Assembly: GCF_019599275.1 (NCBI RefSeq) | Contig: NZ_JAHZTD010000001.1 | Coordinates: 682,001-746,000, forward strand | Direction of reading: 5' to 3' | Origin: Hymenobacter sp. HSC-4F20 | Lineage (GTDB): Bacteria; Bacteroidota; Bacteroidia; Cytophagales; Hymenobacteraceae | Length of the DNA: 64,000 nt | Shown: in pieces, positions 1 to 8,023 of the stretch | How positions within the stretch are numbered: the first letter of the stretch is position 1 | Layout: each line of letters begins with the position of its first letter | Translations under genes and position numbers: made by a program | The notes under the pieces: model-generated | Told to the model about the DNA's origin: nothing | Databases searched by the model: none | Seen by the model: the letters and a program-made list of their open reading frames with translations, nothing else

Positions 1-59
1 TGATTTACGATAAATACGCCGCGCAGCTGAAGGAGCGCGGTATTGAGCGGCCGGGGTAA
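1..59 (+). CDS. C-terminal end of an unidentified protein (partial)
   Basis: The first 59 bases read in one open frame (from base 3) ending in TAA at 57-59. They encode a short, charged tail that begins IYDKYAAQLKERG. The rest of the gene lies outside the window, so no family can be assigned. The reading is supported only by the absence of stops and by the coding-like composition, and it is convergent with the amidohydrolase gene that follows. Confidence 0.45.
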   Translation, partial: IYDKYAAQLKERGIERPG

Positions 60-173
60 GCTTCTGTCATAAACAGCGTCGTGGCGAGTGGAAGCAAGGC
101 ATCTGGTTGACTTCCAGAGGAAACGTAGATTTCTCGCTTGCCTACTCGCCATGACACCGTTTTACGGGTTTCG

Positions 174-1448
174 CTACTCTTTTACCACTACCCCGCCTTT
201 CACTACCAACCGCACCTGCCGGAGCGCTTTGACGTCTTTGGTTGGGTCGCCGGGTACGGCGATGAGGTCGGCGAGCAGGCCGGGCTGGATGCGGCCCCGG
301 TCGGGGAGCTGGAAAATGCGGGCATTGGTGCTGGTGAAGCCACGCAAAGCTTGAAGGGTAGTAAAGCCGTACTCCTGCACCAGTAACTCAGCCTCGCGCA
401 GGTTGTCGCCGTGGGCGAATACGCCGACGTCGCCACCGTAGGCCAAATCCACGCCGCTTTGCAGGGCCGCTTTCACCGACTGCTTTTTCTGCTGGATGCG
501 TTCCGGCTCGGGGTCTTGGCCTTTGCGCCAGCCGCGGTACTGGGAGGTAGCGTCGCCGGCGGCGACGGTGGGGCAGAGGGCTACCCCGCGCTGCTTCATG
601 AGCTTGAATACTTCCGGAGTGCCGGCGTCGCCGTGCTCAATGGTTTGGACGCCGGCCAGGGTAGCGCGGCGCATGCCTTCGGGCGTGCTGGCGTGGGCTA
701 CTACCGGGCGCCCGGCGCTGCGGGCCGTCTGCACAATCAGGTTTAGCTCGTCCTGGGTGAAGGTGGGGCGGCTGGGCTCATTGGCTCCCCAGCGGTAATC
801 GGCATATACCTTAATTACATCAGCGCCCTTACCAATCTGTTCCCGCACGGCCCGGATGATGCCATCCACACCGTCGGCTTCCTGCGCGCCCTGTGGCACG
901 TCGAAGCCGGCAGCTAGCTTGGGGCCATAACTACCCGTAGCAACCAAGGCCCGGGTGGCTACCACCATGCGCGGACCCGGAATCAGCCCCCGGTCAATGG
1001 CTTGCTTCAGGCCCACATCGGCGTAGCCGGCGCCTTCACTGCCCAAGTCGCGGACGGTGGTAAAGCCGGCTTCCAGGGTGCGGCGGGCGTGAGCCGTGGC
1101 GCGGGCCACGCGCAGGGCTTCCGACTCCTGTAGCACCTGGTCGTTCCAGCTGGTTTCGTTGTAAGGGTGGAGCAGTAGGTGGGAGTGGCCTTCAATGAGG
1201 CCGGGCAACAACGTCAGGCCTGGCAACTCCAGGGTACGCGCGCCAGCTGGAGCTGTAAGCTGGGCGGCCGGACCTACAGCTTTAATTTTTTCACCTTCTA
1301 CTAGCACTGCCCAGCCGGGGTGTAGGGTTTCGCCATCAAAGACGGCAGCCGGGTGGAGCAGCAGGGCGGGGGGAGGCGTTGGCGCGGAGGGTTGGGCTAG
1401 GGCGGTCAGGCCCGGGAGAAACAGGGTGACGAAGAGGGGTAGGCGCAT
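174..1448 (-). CDS. Secreted amidohydrolase family protein (imidazolonepropionase/prolidase-like)
   Basis: A metal-dependent hydrolase of the amidohydrolase superfamily, probably acting in the periplasm on an amide or dipeptide-like substrate. The chosen start (ATG at 1448) gives 424 residues beginning with a signal peptide (MRLPLFVTLFLPGLTALAQ). A start 27 bases upstream is also open but places nine polar residues before it. The family metal site is visible: His-x-His in LIEGHSH (His88/His90), a candidate metal-bridging lysine in ADVIKVYADY, later histidines in VAHAS and TIEHGD, and an aspartate in YGGDVG. The N- and C-terminal small beta-barrel strands of urease-type enzymes are also present (GLLADLIAVPGDP). 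It is the last gene of a three-gene leftward operon, its upstream neighbour ending within a few bases of it. Substrate is unknown. Confidence 0.88.
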   Translation of the reverse strand: MRLPLFVTLFLPGLTALAQPSAPTPPPALLLHPAAVFDGETLHPGWAVLVEGEKIKAVGPAAQLTAPAGARTLELPGLTLLPGLIEGHSHLLLHPYNETSWNDQVLQESEALRVARATAHARRTLEAGFTTVRDLGSEGAGYADVGLKQAIDRGLIPGPRMVVATRALVATGSYGPKLAAGFDVPQGAQEADGVDGIIRAVREQIGKGADVIKVYADYRWGANEPSRPTFTQDELNLIVQTARSAGRPVVAHASTPEGMRRATLAGVQTIEHGDAGTPEVFKLMKQRGVALCPTVAAGDATSQYRGWRKGQDPEPERIQQKKQSVKAALQSGVDLAYGGDVGVFAHGDNLREAELLVQEYGFTTLQALRGFTSTNARIFQLPDRGRIQPGLLADLIAVPGDPTKDVKALRQVRLVVKGGVVVKE

Positions 1449-1471
1449 AGAAAGACGAAAATACCGAACCA

Positions 1472-2035
1472 TCACCTGTTAGATAAAGGCGGCAACTGCT
1501 TTTTCAAGTAAAAGGCATCAATAATAATCATGAAGGTGTCAACGCCAGGTCTTATGTCACTATTGTCAATTCCTATGCGGTAGTAGCCCTTTACTTTCGT
1601 TATGCTATCAGTGAGGGTAGCAGTTGGTGTGCACTCAATGGTTAATACATCCTTGCTGTCACTTAGCACTTCTCCATTAATATTGTTGTCGAATGAGTAG
1701 TCAAAGTAGATATCCTTAGCTGGTTGGTTCTTTCGAATAAAGCTAGCTATATCCTTGTTTCTTTTAAAAATCTTAATGACAAACGAAGAATTATATGTTA
1801 TTGTGTCATTTGATATGTTAGTTAAATAACTATCTTCAGATGCTGCTGGTTGTTTGTTCTCTATATGAGCATCATTCTGGCTGCAAGAGCAAAATACATT
1901 TGCGAGTAATATTATTGTTGTACTATTAATTATAGTGCTAATATGTCTGTGAAAGGCATTTGTTTTTCTATGTAGATTATTGTTGTGGATGCGTTTTATG
2001 ATCATGTGTTTTTGTATAATATTTATCAAGCCCAT
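1472..2035 (-). CDS. Hypothetical exported protein, AT-rich gene
   Basis: A 187-residue protein with no recognised family. The N-terminus is basic, then comes a hydrophobic stretch (about residues 33-47, TIINSTTIILLANVF) ending in a cysteine pair, FCSCSQ, which may be a lipoprotein or Sec signal, although the lipobox is imperfect. The mature part is rich in Asn, Asp, Ile and Thr with alternating beta-like segments. The gene starts 4 bases after the stop of the upstream hypothetical gene and ends right at the amidohydrolase gene, so the three are probably one transcript. Its base composition is strikingly AT-rich next to the GC-rich neighbours, and it uses AAT, ATA and TTA codons that are rare around it. 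This suggests recent acquisition or relaxed selection. Several in-frame ATGs make the exact start uncertain. Confidence 0.6.
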   Translation of the reverse strand: MGLINIIQKHMIIKRIHNNNLHRKTNAFHRHISTIINSTTIILLANVFCSCSQNDAHIENKQPAASEDSYLTNISNDTITYNSSFVIKIFKRNKDIASFIRKNQPAKDIYFDYSFDNNINGEVLSDSKDVLTIECTPTATLTDSITKVKGYYRIGIDNSDIRPGVDTFMIIIDAFYLKKQLPPLSNR

Positions 2036-2038
2036 ATG

Positions 2039-2890
2039 CTATTTATTGTTGCGGTATACTTTATCAAATTCTTTATGGTTCAAAAAGCTTAACTGCTGTT
2101 TCTCAATATCGAAGACCGAAACGTAGTCCTTACCCATAACAATGTGCTGAGGGGCAGGAAACGAATCTTTATAGAGAAGCAGAGAGCAAATATCCGTAGG
2201 AGTAATGTACGGGTGAGCTGGTAAGTGGCTATGCATGCCAGCACGAACGGTCTGAGAGCCTTCGGGTAGGCGCATAGCTAAGTAGCTGTTATGCAGGCGC
2301 TCTACCTTTTGTAGCTTACCGGCCGCCGTGAAGCGCAGCAGAAAATCGTTGCCGATGGGAAGTACACCTGCTTCCTGCGGCCCTACCAGCACATACGCCC
2401 TTGGGGTAGGCCCTTGGTCGAGTAGGATAATATTAGGACGAGTGTTTTCGGGAAACTGATAGGGTGCCCGCGCTACCTCCCCTGAAACTAACTCTTGTTC
2501 AACAGTTTCACGCAAGGCATATAACTTTTGCTCTCGCGCCGAGCCTGCACGAGTTCCTTGCTGGCGCGCGGCGGCTGGTTCAATAGCCGAACGGTGAAAG
2601 CTAAAGCTGTACGCTACTGTGAGGAGATTAGGAGCCGTACTTCTTTTCACAAAAACGGTTCGCACAGAGTCGCCATCGGCATAGGAAAAGTAGCCACCAA
2701 GCTGGCTCATATCTGGCTTGCGGGCCAGTAGCAAGTCAGTTGCTACCCAGGAAGCTCGCTCCGACTCGTATAAAGCTAGTCCCTCTTTTAGAATTTCTTG
2801 TTCTATTGCCTGGGCTTTAGGAGTTTGCGCGGAGGCTTGCTGCCATCCGCAGAGGCCCAGCAGAGCTACGGCCAAAAAAGGATATTTCAT
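2039..2890 (-). CDS. Hypothetical secreted protein
   Basis: A 283-residue protein with a clear signal peptide (MKYPFLAVALLGLCGWQQASA, cleavage before QTPKAQ). The mature part has no motif I recognise. It mixes helical charged stretches (residues 25-50 and 105-140) with beta-like segments and a conserved-looking SHLPAHPYITPTDICSLLLY near residue 225. This segment resembles the histidine-containing HSH...P..PS..D pattern of JAB/MPN-type metalloproteases, but the full JAMM signature is not present, so I do not assign that function. It is the first gene of the operon leading to the amidohydrolase, with only a 4-base gap to the next gene. Confidence 0.72.
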   Translation of the reverse strand: MKYPFLAVALLGLCGWQQASAQTPKAQAIEQEILKEGLALYESERASWVATDLLLARKPDMSQLGGYFSYADGDSVRTVFVKRSTAPNLLTVAYSFSFHRSAIEPAAARQQGTRAGSAREQKLYALRETVEQELVSGEVARAPYQFPENTRPNIILLDQGPTPRAYVLVGPQEAGVLPIGNDFLLRFTAAGKLQKVERLHNSYLAMRLPEGSQTVRAGMHSHLPAHPYITPTDICSLLLYKDSFPAPQHIVMGKDYVSVFDIEKQQLSFLNHKEFDKVYRNNK

Positions 2891-2918
2891 AGAATGATGC
2901 GGTAGAAAAGCAAATAAA

Positions 2919-2962
2919 AAGCTACGCCCGCCGGAAGTTATGAATTCCGGCGGGCGTAGCTT
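2919..2962 (-). terminator. Intrinsic terminator of the S46 peptidase gene
   Basis: A perfect 18-bp stem (2919-2936 with 2945-2962) and an 8-base loop. On the minus strand it is followed directly by a T-run (complement of AATAAAAAG at 2911-2921). It lies just after the stop of the S46 peptidase gene and before the promoter region of the hypothetical operon. Confidence 0.85.
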
Positions 2963-2983
2963 CTATGAGTTGTGGAAAACAAC

Positions 2984-5242
2984 CTAGGCCTTCTCCTTGG
3001 CGGGCTTGCGCTTCACTTTGATTTTCTCCAGCTTCTTGCCATTCTCCGGGGTAGCAGCATCGCTCGGGCCACCTACTAAGGTCATTTCCTTTACTAAGTG
3101 GCCAGCGCCGGCGTACTTATCGACTACGAACAGCATGTAGCGGACATCGAGGGTGATGTTGCGCACCCGGTCGGGGTCGAACATGATATCGGACATGGTG
3201 CCTTCCCAGTTCCGGTCGAAGTTAGTGCCGATGAGTTCCCCACGGCCGTTGATGACGGGCGAGCCGGAATTGCCGCCGGTTGTGTGGTTGGTGGCAATGA
3301 AAGCAACCGGTACGCTGCCTTTGTAGGCATAGGGTCCGAAATCCTTGTTTTTATACAGCTCCGCGAGGCGGGCAGGCACTTCAAACTCCGGGTTGGTGGG
3401 GTCAGCCTTCTCCATAATGCCATCGAGGGTAGTATAGAAATCGTACTGGGTACCGTCGGCGGGCTGGTAACCGGCTACCTGGCCGTAGGCCACGCGCAGG
3501 GTAGAGTTGGCATCGGGGTAGAACTTGCGCTCCGGCTGCTGCAGGCGCAGGCCGGCTACGTAGGTGCGCTGGAGCAGAGCAATGTTGTCGGTGGCGGCGG
3601 TGTAGGTAGGCAGCACCTGCTGGCGGTAGGTAGTTACAATGGCCTGGGCCAGTTGCACGGCCGGATCCTGGCGTAGGCTCGTGACATTGCCTTTCGCTAC
3701 CTCATCCAGCACCGTGTAAGCCGATTCCTGCGTGGTCAGGCGCGACTTACCGTAGAGCTGGGCCGCGTAGGCCGACCAACCCGCGGTAGCGTACTGCTTC
3801 TGCAGGTTCTTAACATAGGCGGGCAGCAGCGCGGCCGGGGTTCCGTTGGCGTAGAGGGGTAGGAGAGCGGTAGCCACCTTCTGGTCGGTGGGGGCGCTGT
3901 AGTTGCGGAAGAAGCCCACGGAGCCCTTTTTGGCTTTCTCGGCGGCAGCGGCCAGCTCTTCGGCAGAGGCTTTTTTGTCGGCCAGCTCCAGCAGGGGTAG
4001 CAGGCTGTTGGCATAGCTGACCAGCTCCACGCCCAGGGCGGCTTCCGTCACGTAATCGCGGGCCAGGGTGTAGTCCCGGACGGTGGCGTAGCTCTTTTGC
4101 AGCTCCGGCAGCAGCCCGGCAAAGGCCGCGCGGCGGGCAGCGTCACCACGTTCGGCCCACTTCTGGAATTGCGCTTCCTGCTGCTGCTTCACGCGCACGG
4201 CGTCCAGCTTTTTGAGGCCGCGGGTTTCCCCAATCCACTTTTTCCAGTAGTTGGCAATGCTGGCGTACTTGGCTGCGTACTGAATGCGCACTTTGTCGGA
4301 GGCCTTCATATCGGCATCGAGCACCTTCAGCTTGGCGTCGCGCACCTTGATCTTGGCGGGGTTCGAGAGGGAATACGTTTCGTCTACACCCCAGGAGGTC
4401 AGGTACTCATTCGTGCGGCCGGGAAAGCCGAACACCAGCGTAAAGTCGCCGGGCTGGATGCCGCTCAGGGAAATGGGTAGGTGGTGGCGGGGCTTGAAGG
4501 GCTTGTTATCGGGTGAGTAGGGGGCGGGCTTGTTGTCGGGGCCGGCGTAGATGCGGAAGATGCTGAAGTCGCCGGTGTGGCGGGGCCAGGCCCAGTTGTC
4601 GGTGTCGCCGCCGAACTTGCCGATGCTGCTCGGCGGAGCGCCTACCAGGCGGATGTCTTGGAACACCTCCGTCACGAACATATAGTACTCGTTGCCATTA
4701 AACATCGGGCGCACAAAGGCCTGGTAGTGCGTGCCCTGCACGGCGGCCTGGGCCACGCGCTGGCTATTCACCTGCACCAGCTTCTCGCGCTCAGCCTCCA
4801 CAATGCCGGTGGTAGGCACGCCGGCCAGCACCTGGCTGGTCACATCTTCCATGCGCACAATGAAGGTAGCCGTCAGGCCGGGGTTGGGCAGCTCCTGGTC
4901 CCGGCTCATGGCCCAGTAGCCCTTGGTGAGGTAGTCTTTCTCGACGGAAGAGTGGCTCTGAATCTGGCCGTAGCCGCAGTGGTGGTTGGTGAGCAGCAGG
5001 CCCTGGTCGGAAATAATTTCGCCGGTGCAGCCGCCCCCAAACTGTACCACGGCATCCTTCAGGCTGCCCTGGTTGACGGAGTAAATCTGCTCGGCGGTGA
5101 GCTTAAGGCCTTTTTTCTGCATGTCGGCCTCGTTGAGCTGCTTGAGCAGCAGGGGCAGCCACATGCCTTCGTCGGCGCGGGCTTGGGGCAGACAGGAAAG
5201 GAGCGTGAGGGCCAGCAAGGCTAGCCGGGAACGTACGCGCAT
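2984..5242 (-). CDS. S46 family dipeptidyl-peptidase, DPP11-like (Asp/Glu-specific)
   Basis: Periplasmic serine exopeptidase that removes dipeptides from the N-terminus of oligopeptides. The start at 5242 gives 752 residues with a signal peptide ending at ARA-DEG. A longer frame to 5302 exists but adds 20 unlikely residues. Chymotrypsin-like catalytic elements are visible: the His motif TNHHCGYG (His87/88), the Asp region GGDTDNWAWPRHTGDFS, and the nucleophile in TGGNSGSPV (Ser659). The residue 18 positions after the nucleophile is Arg (NFDRNW). In characterised Porphyromonas enzymes this position (673) is Gly in DPP7, which prefers hydrophobic residues, and Arg in DPP11, which prefers Asp/Glu. 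Acidic P1 specificity is therefore inferred. The C-terminus is a basic Lys-rich tail (KIKVKRKPAKEKA), unlike the usual family end. The gene is monocistronic. Confidence 0.95.
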   Translation of the reverse strand: MRVRSRLALLALTLLSCLPQARADEGMWLPLLLKQLNEADMQKKGLKLTAEQIYSVNQGSLKDAVVQFGGGCTGEIISDQGLLLTNHHCGYGQIQSHSSVEKDYLTKGYWAMSRDQELPNPGLTATFIVRMEDVTSQVLAGVPTTGIVEAEREKLVQVNSQRVAQAAVQGTHYQAFVRPMFNGNEYYMFVTEVFQDIRLVGAPPSSIGKFGGDTDNWAWPRHTGDFSIFRIYAGPDNKPAPYSPDNKPFKPRHHLPISLSGIQPGDFTLVFGFPGRTNEYLTSWGVDETYSLSNPAKIKVRDAKLKVLDADMKASDKVRIQYAAKYASIANYWKKWIGETRGLKKLDAVRVKQQQEAQFQKWAERGDAARRAAFAGLLPELQKSYATVRDYTLARDYVTEAALGVELVSYANSLLPLLELADKKASAEELAAAAEKAKKGSVGFFRNYSAPTDQKVATALLPLYANGTPAALLPAYVKNLQKQYATAGWSAYAAQLYGKSRLTTQESAYTVLDEVAKGNVTSLRQDPAVQLAQAIVTTYRQQVLPTYTAATDNIALLQRTYVAGLRLQQPERKFYPDANSTLRVAYGQVAGYQPADGTQYDFYTTLDGIMEKADPTNPEFEVPARLAELYKNKDFGPYAYKGSVPVAFIATNHTTGGNSGSPVINGRGELIGTNFDRNWEGTMSDIMFDPDRVRNITLDVRYMLFVVDKYAGAGHLVKEMTLVGGPSDAATPENGKKLEKIKVKRKPAKEKA

Positions 5243-5351
5243 AAAAACTGAGATTGTGCTGCTGAAGGGTGGGCAGCGGAAAAGATGACGTAAAAGTAGC
5301 AAACCAGCTGCTTGCAGAATCGAACAAGGTATGGGGAAGTTCTTGTAGAAA

Positions 5352-5393
5352 GCCCGGGCCGCGCCCGAATGTGCTGCCGGGCGCGGCCCGGGC
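5352..5393. repeat. GC-only inverted repeat
   Basis: A perfect 16-bp inverted repeat (5352-5367 and 5378-5393) built almost only of G and C, with a 10-base loop. It lies between the divergent or terminal regions of the S46 peptidase and YkvA genes and has no flanking T-run on either strand. It could be an RNA hairpin or a repetitive extragenic palindrome unit. Function unknown. Confidence 0.6.
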
Positions 5394-5449
5394 CGATGGT
5401 TGCGGTAGACTGCTCAAACAGCCTGCACAAAAACGCTACTCACGAAAAA

Positions 5450-5481
5450 GCCCTACCTCAACACTGAAGCTGAGGTAGGGC
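5450..5481 (-). terminator. Intrinsic terminator of the YkvA-like gene
   Basis: An 11-bp stem (5450-5460 with 5471-5481) with a 10-base loop. On the minus strand it is followed by TTTTTCG. It is placed 30 bases after the stop of the YkvA-like gene. Confidence 0.75.
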
Positions 5482-5512
5482 CGGGAATGGACCGAAGAAA
5501 TTACCGCTAAGC

Positions 5513-6040
5513 CTAGGAGTGCCCCATTTCGGCTACGGCCGGAGCGTTTTCGGCGTTGGTGTTCGAGGCGGCGTACACCGGCTTGGCCGCAGCGGCCGGA
5601 ATGTCGTCGGTTTCTTCCGAAGCGTGGGTCTGCTCCCACTCCCGGAACCGAGTGATTTCACCCTGGAATTTCTCCACAAACCAGCTCAGCAGCGCCAGGT
5701 CGTCCAGAAAGCCTACTACCGGCACAAAGTCCGGCACCAGATCCACCGGGGAGAGGGTGTAGAGCAGCACGCCCAGCGCCGACACGATGGTGCCCGTTTC
5801 AATCTGGCGGTAGTTGCCGCTCACGTAGTTGCGCACCAGTCGCACTACGGTGTACCCTACGTCGAAAAGCTGCTTGAATTTACTGTCTTTGCTTTCCTTG
5901 CTGGAGAGCTTGTTGGCTACCTCGTTCAGCACCATCACTACCTTGAAGGGGCGCCCCAGCAGCTTGCCGGCGCGGTTCAAGAAGACACTGAAGAGGGCGT
6001 TTTTGGAAATCGAAATACCTTTTTCTACGAGAGAAGCCAT
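5513..6040 (-). CDS. YkvA family (DUF1232) membrane-associated protein
   Basis: A 175-residue protein carrying the short DUF1232/YkvA core at about residues 85-120. There the characteristic LYTLSPVDLVPDFVPVVGFLDD is seen in two parts, LYTLSPVDLVPD and GFLDDLALL. The domain forms a helical hairpin thought to touch the membrane, and its biochemical role is not known. The N-terminal 70 residues are helical and basic, and the C-terminal 40 are polar and alanine-rich. It lies 67 bases downstream of the YdcF-like gene, in the same direction, and is followed by its own terminator. The two may share a transcript. Confidence 0.85.
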   Translation of the reverse strand: MASLVEKGISISKNALFSVFLNRAGKLLGRPFKVVMVLNEVANKLSSKESKDSKFKQLFDVGYTVVRLVRNYVSGNYRQIETGTIVSALGVLLYTLSPVDLVPDFVPVVGFLDDLALLSWFVEKFQGEITRFREWEQTHASEETDDIPAAAAKPVYAASNTNAENAPAVAEMGHS

Positions 6041-6107
6041 AGGGGTTGGGAAATGAAGCGTGTGCCTGCTCTACGCGGCCGGTGGGGCCGGTGTTGCCGC
6101 CGATAGC

Positions 6108-6683
6108 TCAGCCTGTACTAAGCAGGTAGGCGTAGTAGGCGGCAAACTCCCGGGCCAGGGCGTAGGCATCGCGCCCCTCGTAATAGGCCGCGTGCGCCCC
6201 GTACACCGTGGGCACGGCCTGCTGGCGCAGCATGAGTTTGGTGCGGCTCAGGTGAAAGAACTGCGACACAACCACCGCCGAGCGTAGGTGCCGGGCCCGC
6301 GCCAGCCGCCCGAAGTTACGGGCCGTAGCCAGGGTGTTGTCGCCGGCGTTATCCACCACAATGGCCGCCGGCGGCACCCCGTGCGCCACCAGGTAGCGCT
6401 GCATGGCCGTGCCTTCGTAATGGCCTTCCCGGCCCAGGCCCCCGCTCACAAAAATCAGCGGGCTGACTTCCTGGCCGTACAGCTCCCGGGCCTTGTCCAG
6501 CCGAGCCCGCAGCCGCTCCGATAGGCGGCCGTTGGGCTGCACGGTGTTGCCCAGTACCACCAGGCAGTCGGCGGGGCGCACGTCGTCGGTCAGGCCATCG
6601 AGGGTAGTAAGTAGCAGATGCAGCAGCACCCAGCTGCCGACCAGCAAGGCCAGCCCCAGGCCAATAGCTCTACTTTTTCTCAC
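6108..6683 (-). CDS. YdcF/SanA-like (DUF218) membrane-anchored protein
   Basis: A 191-residue protein of the DUF218 family, related to E. coli YdcF, SanA and ElyC, which are linked to envelope and peptidoglycan homeostasis. An N-terminal membrane anchor (residues 8-27, GLGLALLVGSWVLLHLLLTT) is followed by the typical Rossmann-like domain. Family landmarks are DCLVVLGNTV (about 39-48), RLxARLDKARELY, SPLIFVSGG (about 75-83), the segment with EG near 89 and DNAGDNTLATARNF (about 110). The enzymatic activity is not established. It is transcribed with, or just ahead of, the YkvA-like gene. Confidence 0.88.
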   Translation of the reverse strand: MRKSRAIGLGLALLVGSWVLLHLLLTTLDGLTDDVRPADCLVVLGNTVQPNGRLSERLRARLDKARELYGQEVSPLIFVSGGLGREGHYEGTAMQRYLVAHGVPPAAIVVDNAGDNTLATARNFGRLARARHLRSAVVVSQFFHLSRTKLMLRQQAVPTVYGAHAAYYEGRDAYALAREFAAYYAYLLSTG

Positions 6684-6732
6684 TTGTTTTAAGCGCGCAA
6701 TGTCAGGTAGGAAAATGGCATCCGGCCGGGCA

Positions 6733-7920
6733 CTATTCCATCAGGCACACCGTGCCGCCCACCCAATCCTTGTTCTTGTTGAAGTCAACGCCAATCATGG
6801 CGCCGCGGCTGAGGCGGCCGAGGTTGGTGAGCAGGGTAGGGCGCGGGTCGGCGTCACGCCAGGCGTAGAGCATCCGGATTTCGCACTTCACCAGCCCGTC
6901 GGGAGCCTGCACCACGGGTTCGTACTGTACCTTACGCTGGAGCAGGTAGTTGGCTTTGTCCGGAATGGCGTCCAGCTCGGCGGCCGTCACGTCGAGCTTT
7001 ACCCCGCTGCCGGCGAAAGAATACAGGGGCTTGAGCACGTAATTTTCCAGGTCGGTGGGGTACTGGGTCAGCTGATCGAGGTAGTAGCTGGGCGGAATGT
7101 AGGGAGAATGAAGCAGGGGGAGGGTGTATTTGCTGATGCGGAAAAACCAGTTGGGGTGGCCGGCCCAGGTTACGTCCACGTCATCGGTAAAGCGAAACTC
7201 GGGGCGCAGGTCGGGGTAGCGGGCTAGCTCATCGAAGATGACGCGGTTGTAGATGCGCTTGATGGGAATGCGGCGGCCGTCCCGCTCGTAGTACAGGTGG
7301 CGGCCGTCTTTCCGCACACTGGTCAGGCACACCGGCGCCACGCCCAGGTTGCGCCGGGTCAGCTCAAAATCGACGCGGGTTTTCTGCTTTTCCGGGAACA
7401 GCTCCAGCAGAATCACCTGCTCCGGGTCCTCGTCGCCCACAATGACCTCGCGCAAGAACGCCTGGTAGGAAGCCGAGTCGGGCACGGTGAACAGGTGGGA
7501 AACCGTATCGGGAATGGAAAACTGGGAGCGGTACAGCCCCGGCAGGTAGTCCTGGAAGGCGTACAGTGAGGGAAAGCCCTGCAGCTCAATTAGCTGGGGC
7601 TCCAGCTCGCCGGCTGCCGTGCGGCACACGGCGTAGTCGATGGCCAGAAACGTGGTGTGCGCGTTTTCGTGGGGCACGCGCAGGGCGGGGGGCACAGCCT
7701 GCGCGGTGCGGGCCTTGAAATCGGGCGCCGTCAGCACGTCGATGATGCTTTCTCCCGCCTGCACCAGCTTCTCGCGCAGGGCGGCCGGCACGAAGATGGG
7801 CGTCTCGGCCAAGCGGAAATCGAGCTGACCGGGCAACTGCTGCTCCACGGTAGCGAGTAGGGCCTGGTAACGCGCGGGGCTGAAGGCTTGGTTGTACGGG
7901 GCGCGGAGTTCGGGAATCAT
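6733..7920 (-). CDS. ATP-grasp-like ligase, conserved hypothetical, in amidoligase cluster
   Basis: A 395-residue protein (start MIPELRAPYN at 7920; an upstream ATG at 7953 adds a proline-rich leader). I do not recognise a named family, but the C-terminal third has ATP-grasp features: YVLKPLYSFAGSGV (lysine plus a Gly/Ser nucleotide loop, about residues 280-293), LLQRKVQYEP (the hinge that usually binds adenine) and CEIRMLYAW then IGVDFNKNKDWVGG (acidic and Asn metal-site region). An N-terminal stretch with HENAHTTFLAIDY and ELQGFPSLYAFQDYL may bind the acceptor. It would activate a carboxylate for amide bond formation. It is the last gene of the leftward cluster, set apart from the amidotransferase gene by a hairpin at 7993-8021, so it may be expressed at a lower level. 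Confidence 0.7.
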   Translation of the reverse strand: MIPELRAPYNQAFSPARYQALLATVEQQLPGQLDFRLAETPIFVPAALREKLVQAGESIIDVLTAPDFKARTAQAVPPALRVPHENAHTTFLAIDYAVCRTAAGELEPQLIELQGFPSLYAFQDYLPGLYRSQFSIPDTVSHLFTVPDSASYQAFLREVIVGDEDPEQVILLELFPEKQKTRVDFELTRRNLGVAPVCLTSVRKDGRHLYYERDGRRIPIKRIYNRVIFDELARYPDLRPEFRFTDDVDVTWAGHPNWFFRISKYTLPLLHSPYIPPSYYLDQLTQYPTDLENYVLKPLYSFAGSGVKLDVTAAELDAIPDKANYLLQRKVQYEPVVQAPDGLVKCEIRMLYAWRDADPRPTLLTNLGRLSRGAMIGVDFNKNKDWVGGTVCLME

Positions 7921-7992
7921 AGCGGGAGGCGGCAAGTAAGGCGGATAAAGCAATAACGCGCGCAGGATACGGAATCTACGCCACCTAACGAA

Positions 7993-8021
7993 AACAGGCG
8001 GCCCCGTTGGGGCCGCCTGTT
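7993..8021 (-). terminator. Hairpin between amidotransferase and ATP-grasp-like gene
   Basis: A perfect 13-bp GC-rich stem (7993-8005 with 8009-8021) with a 3-base loop, located 2 bases after the stop of the amidotransferase gene. Only four T residues follow on the minus strand, so it may attenuate rather than fully stop transcription into the next gene of the cluster. Confidence 0.65.
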
Positions 8022-8023
8022 GG

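Noticed and set aside
2039..2890. JAB/MPN-type protease (SHLPAHP...PTDICS)
   Set aside because: Only part of the His-x-His...Pro...Ser..Asp pattern is present and the order and spacing do not fit the JAMM signature.
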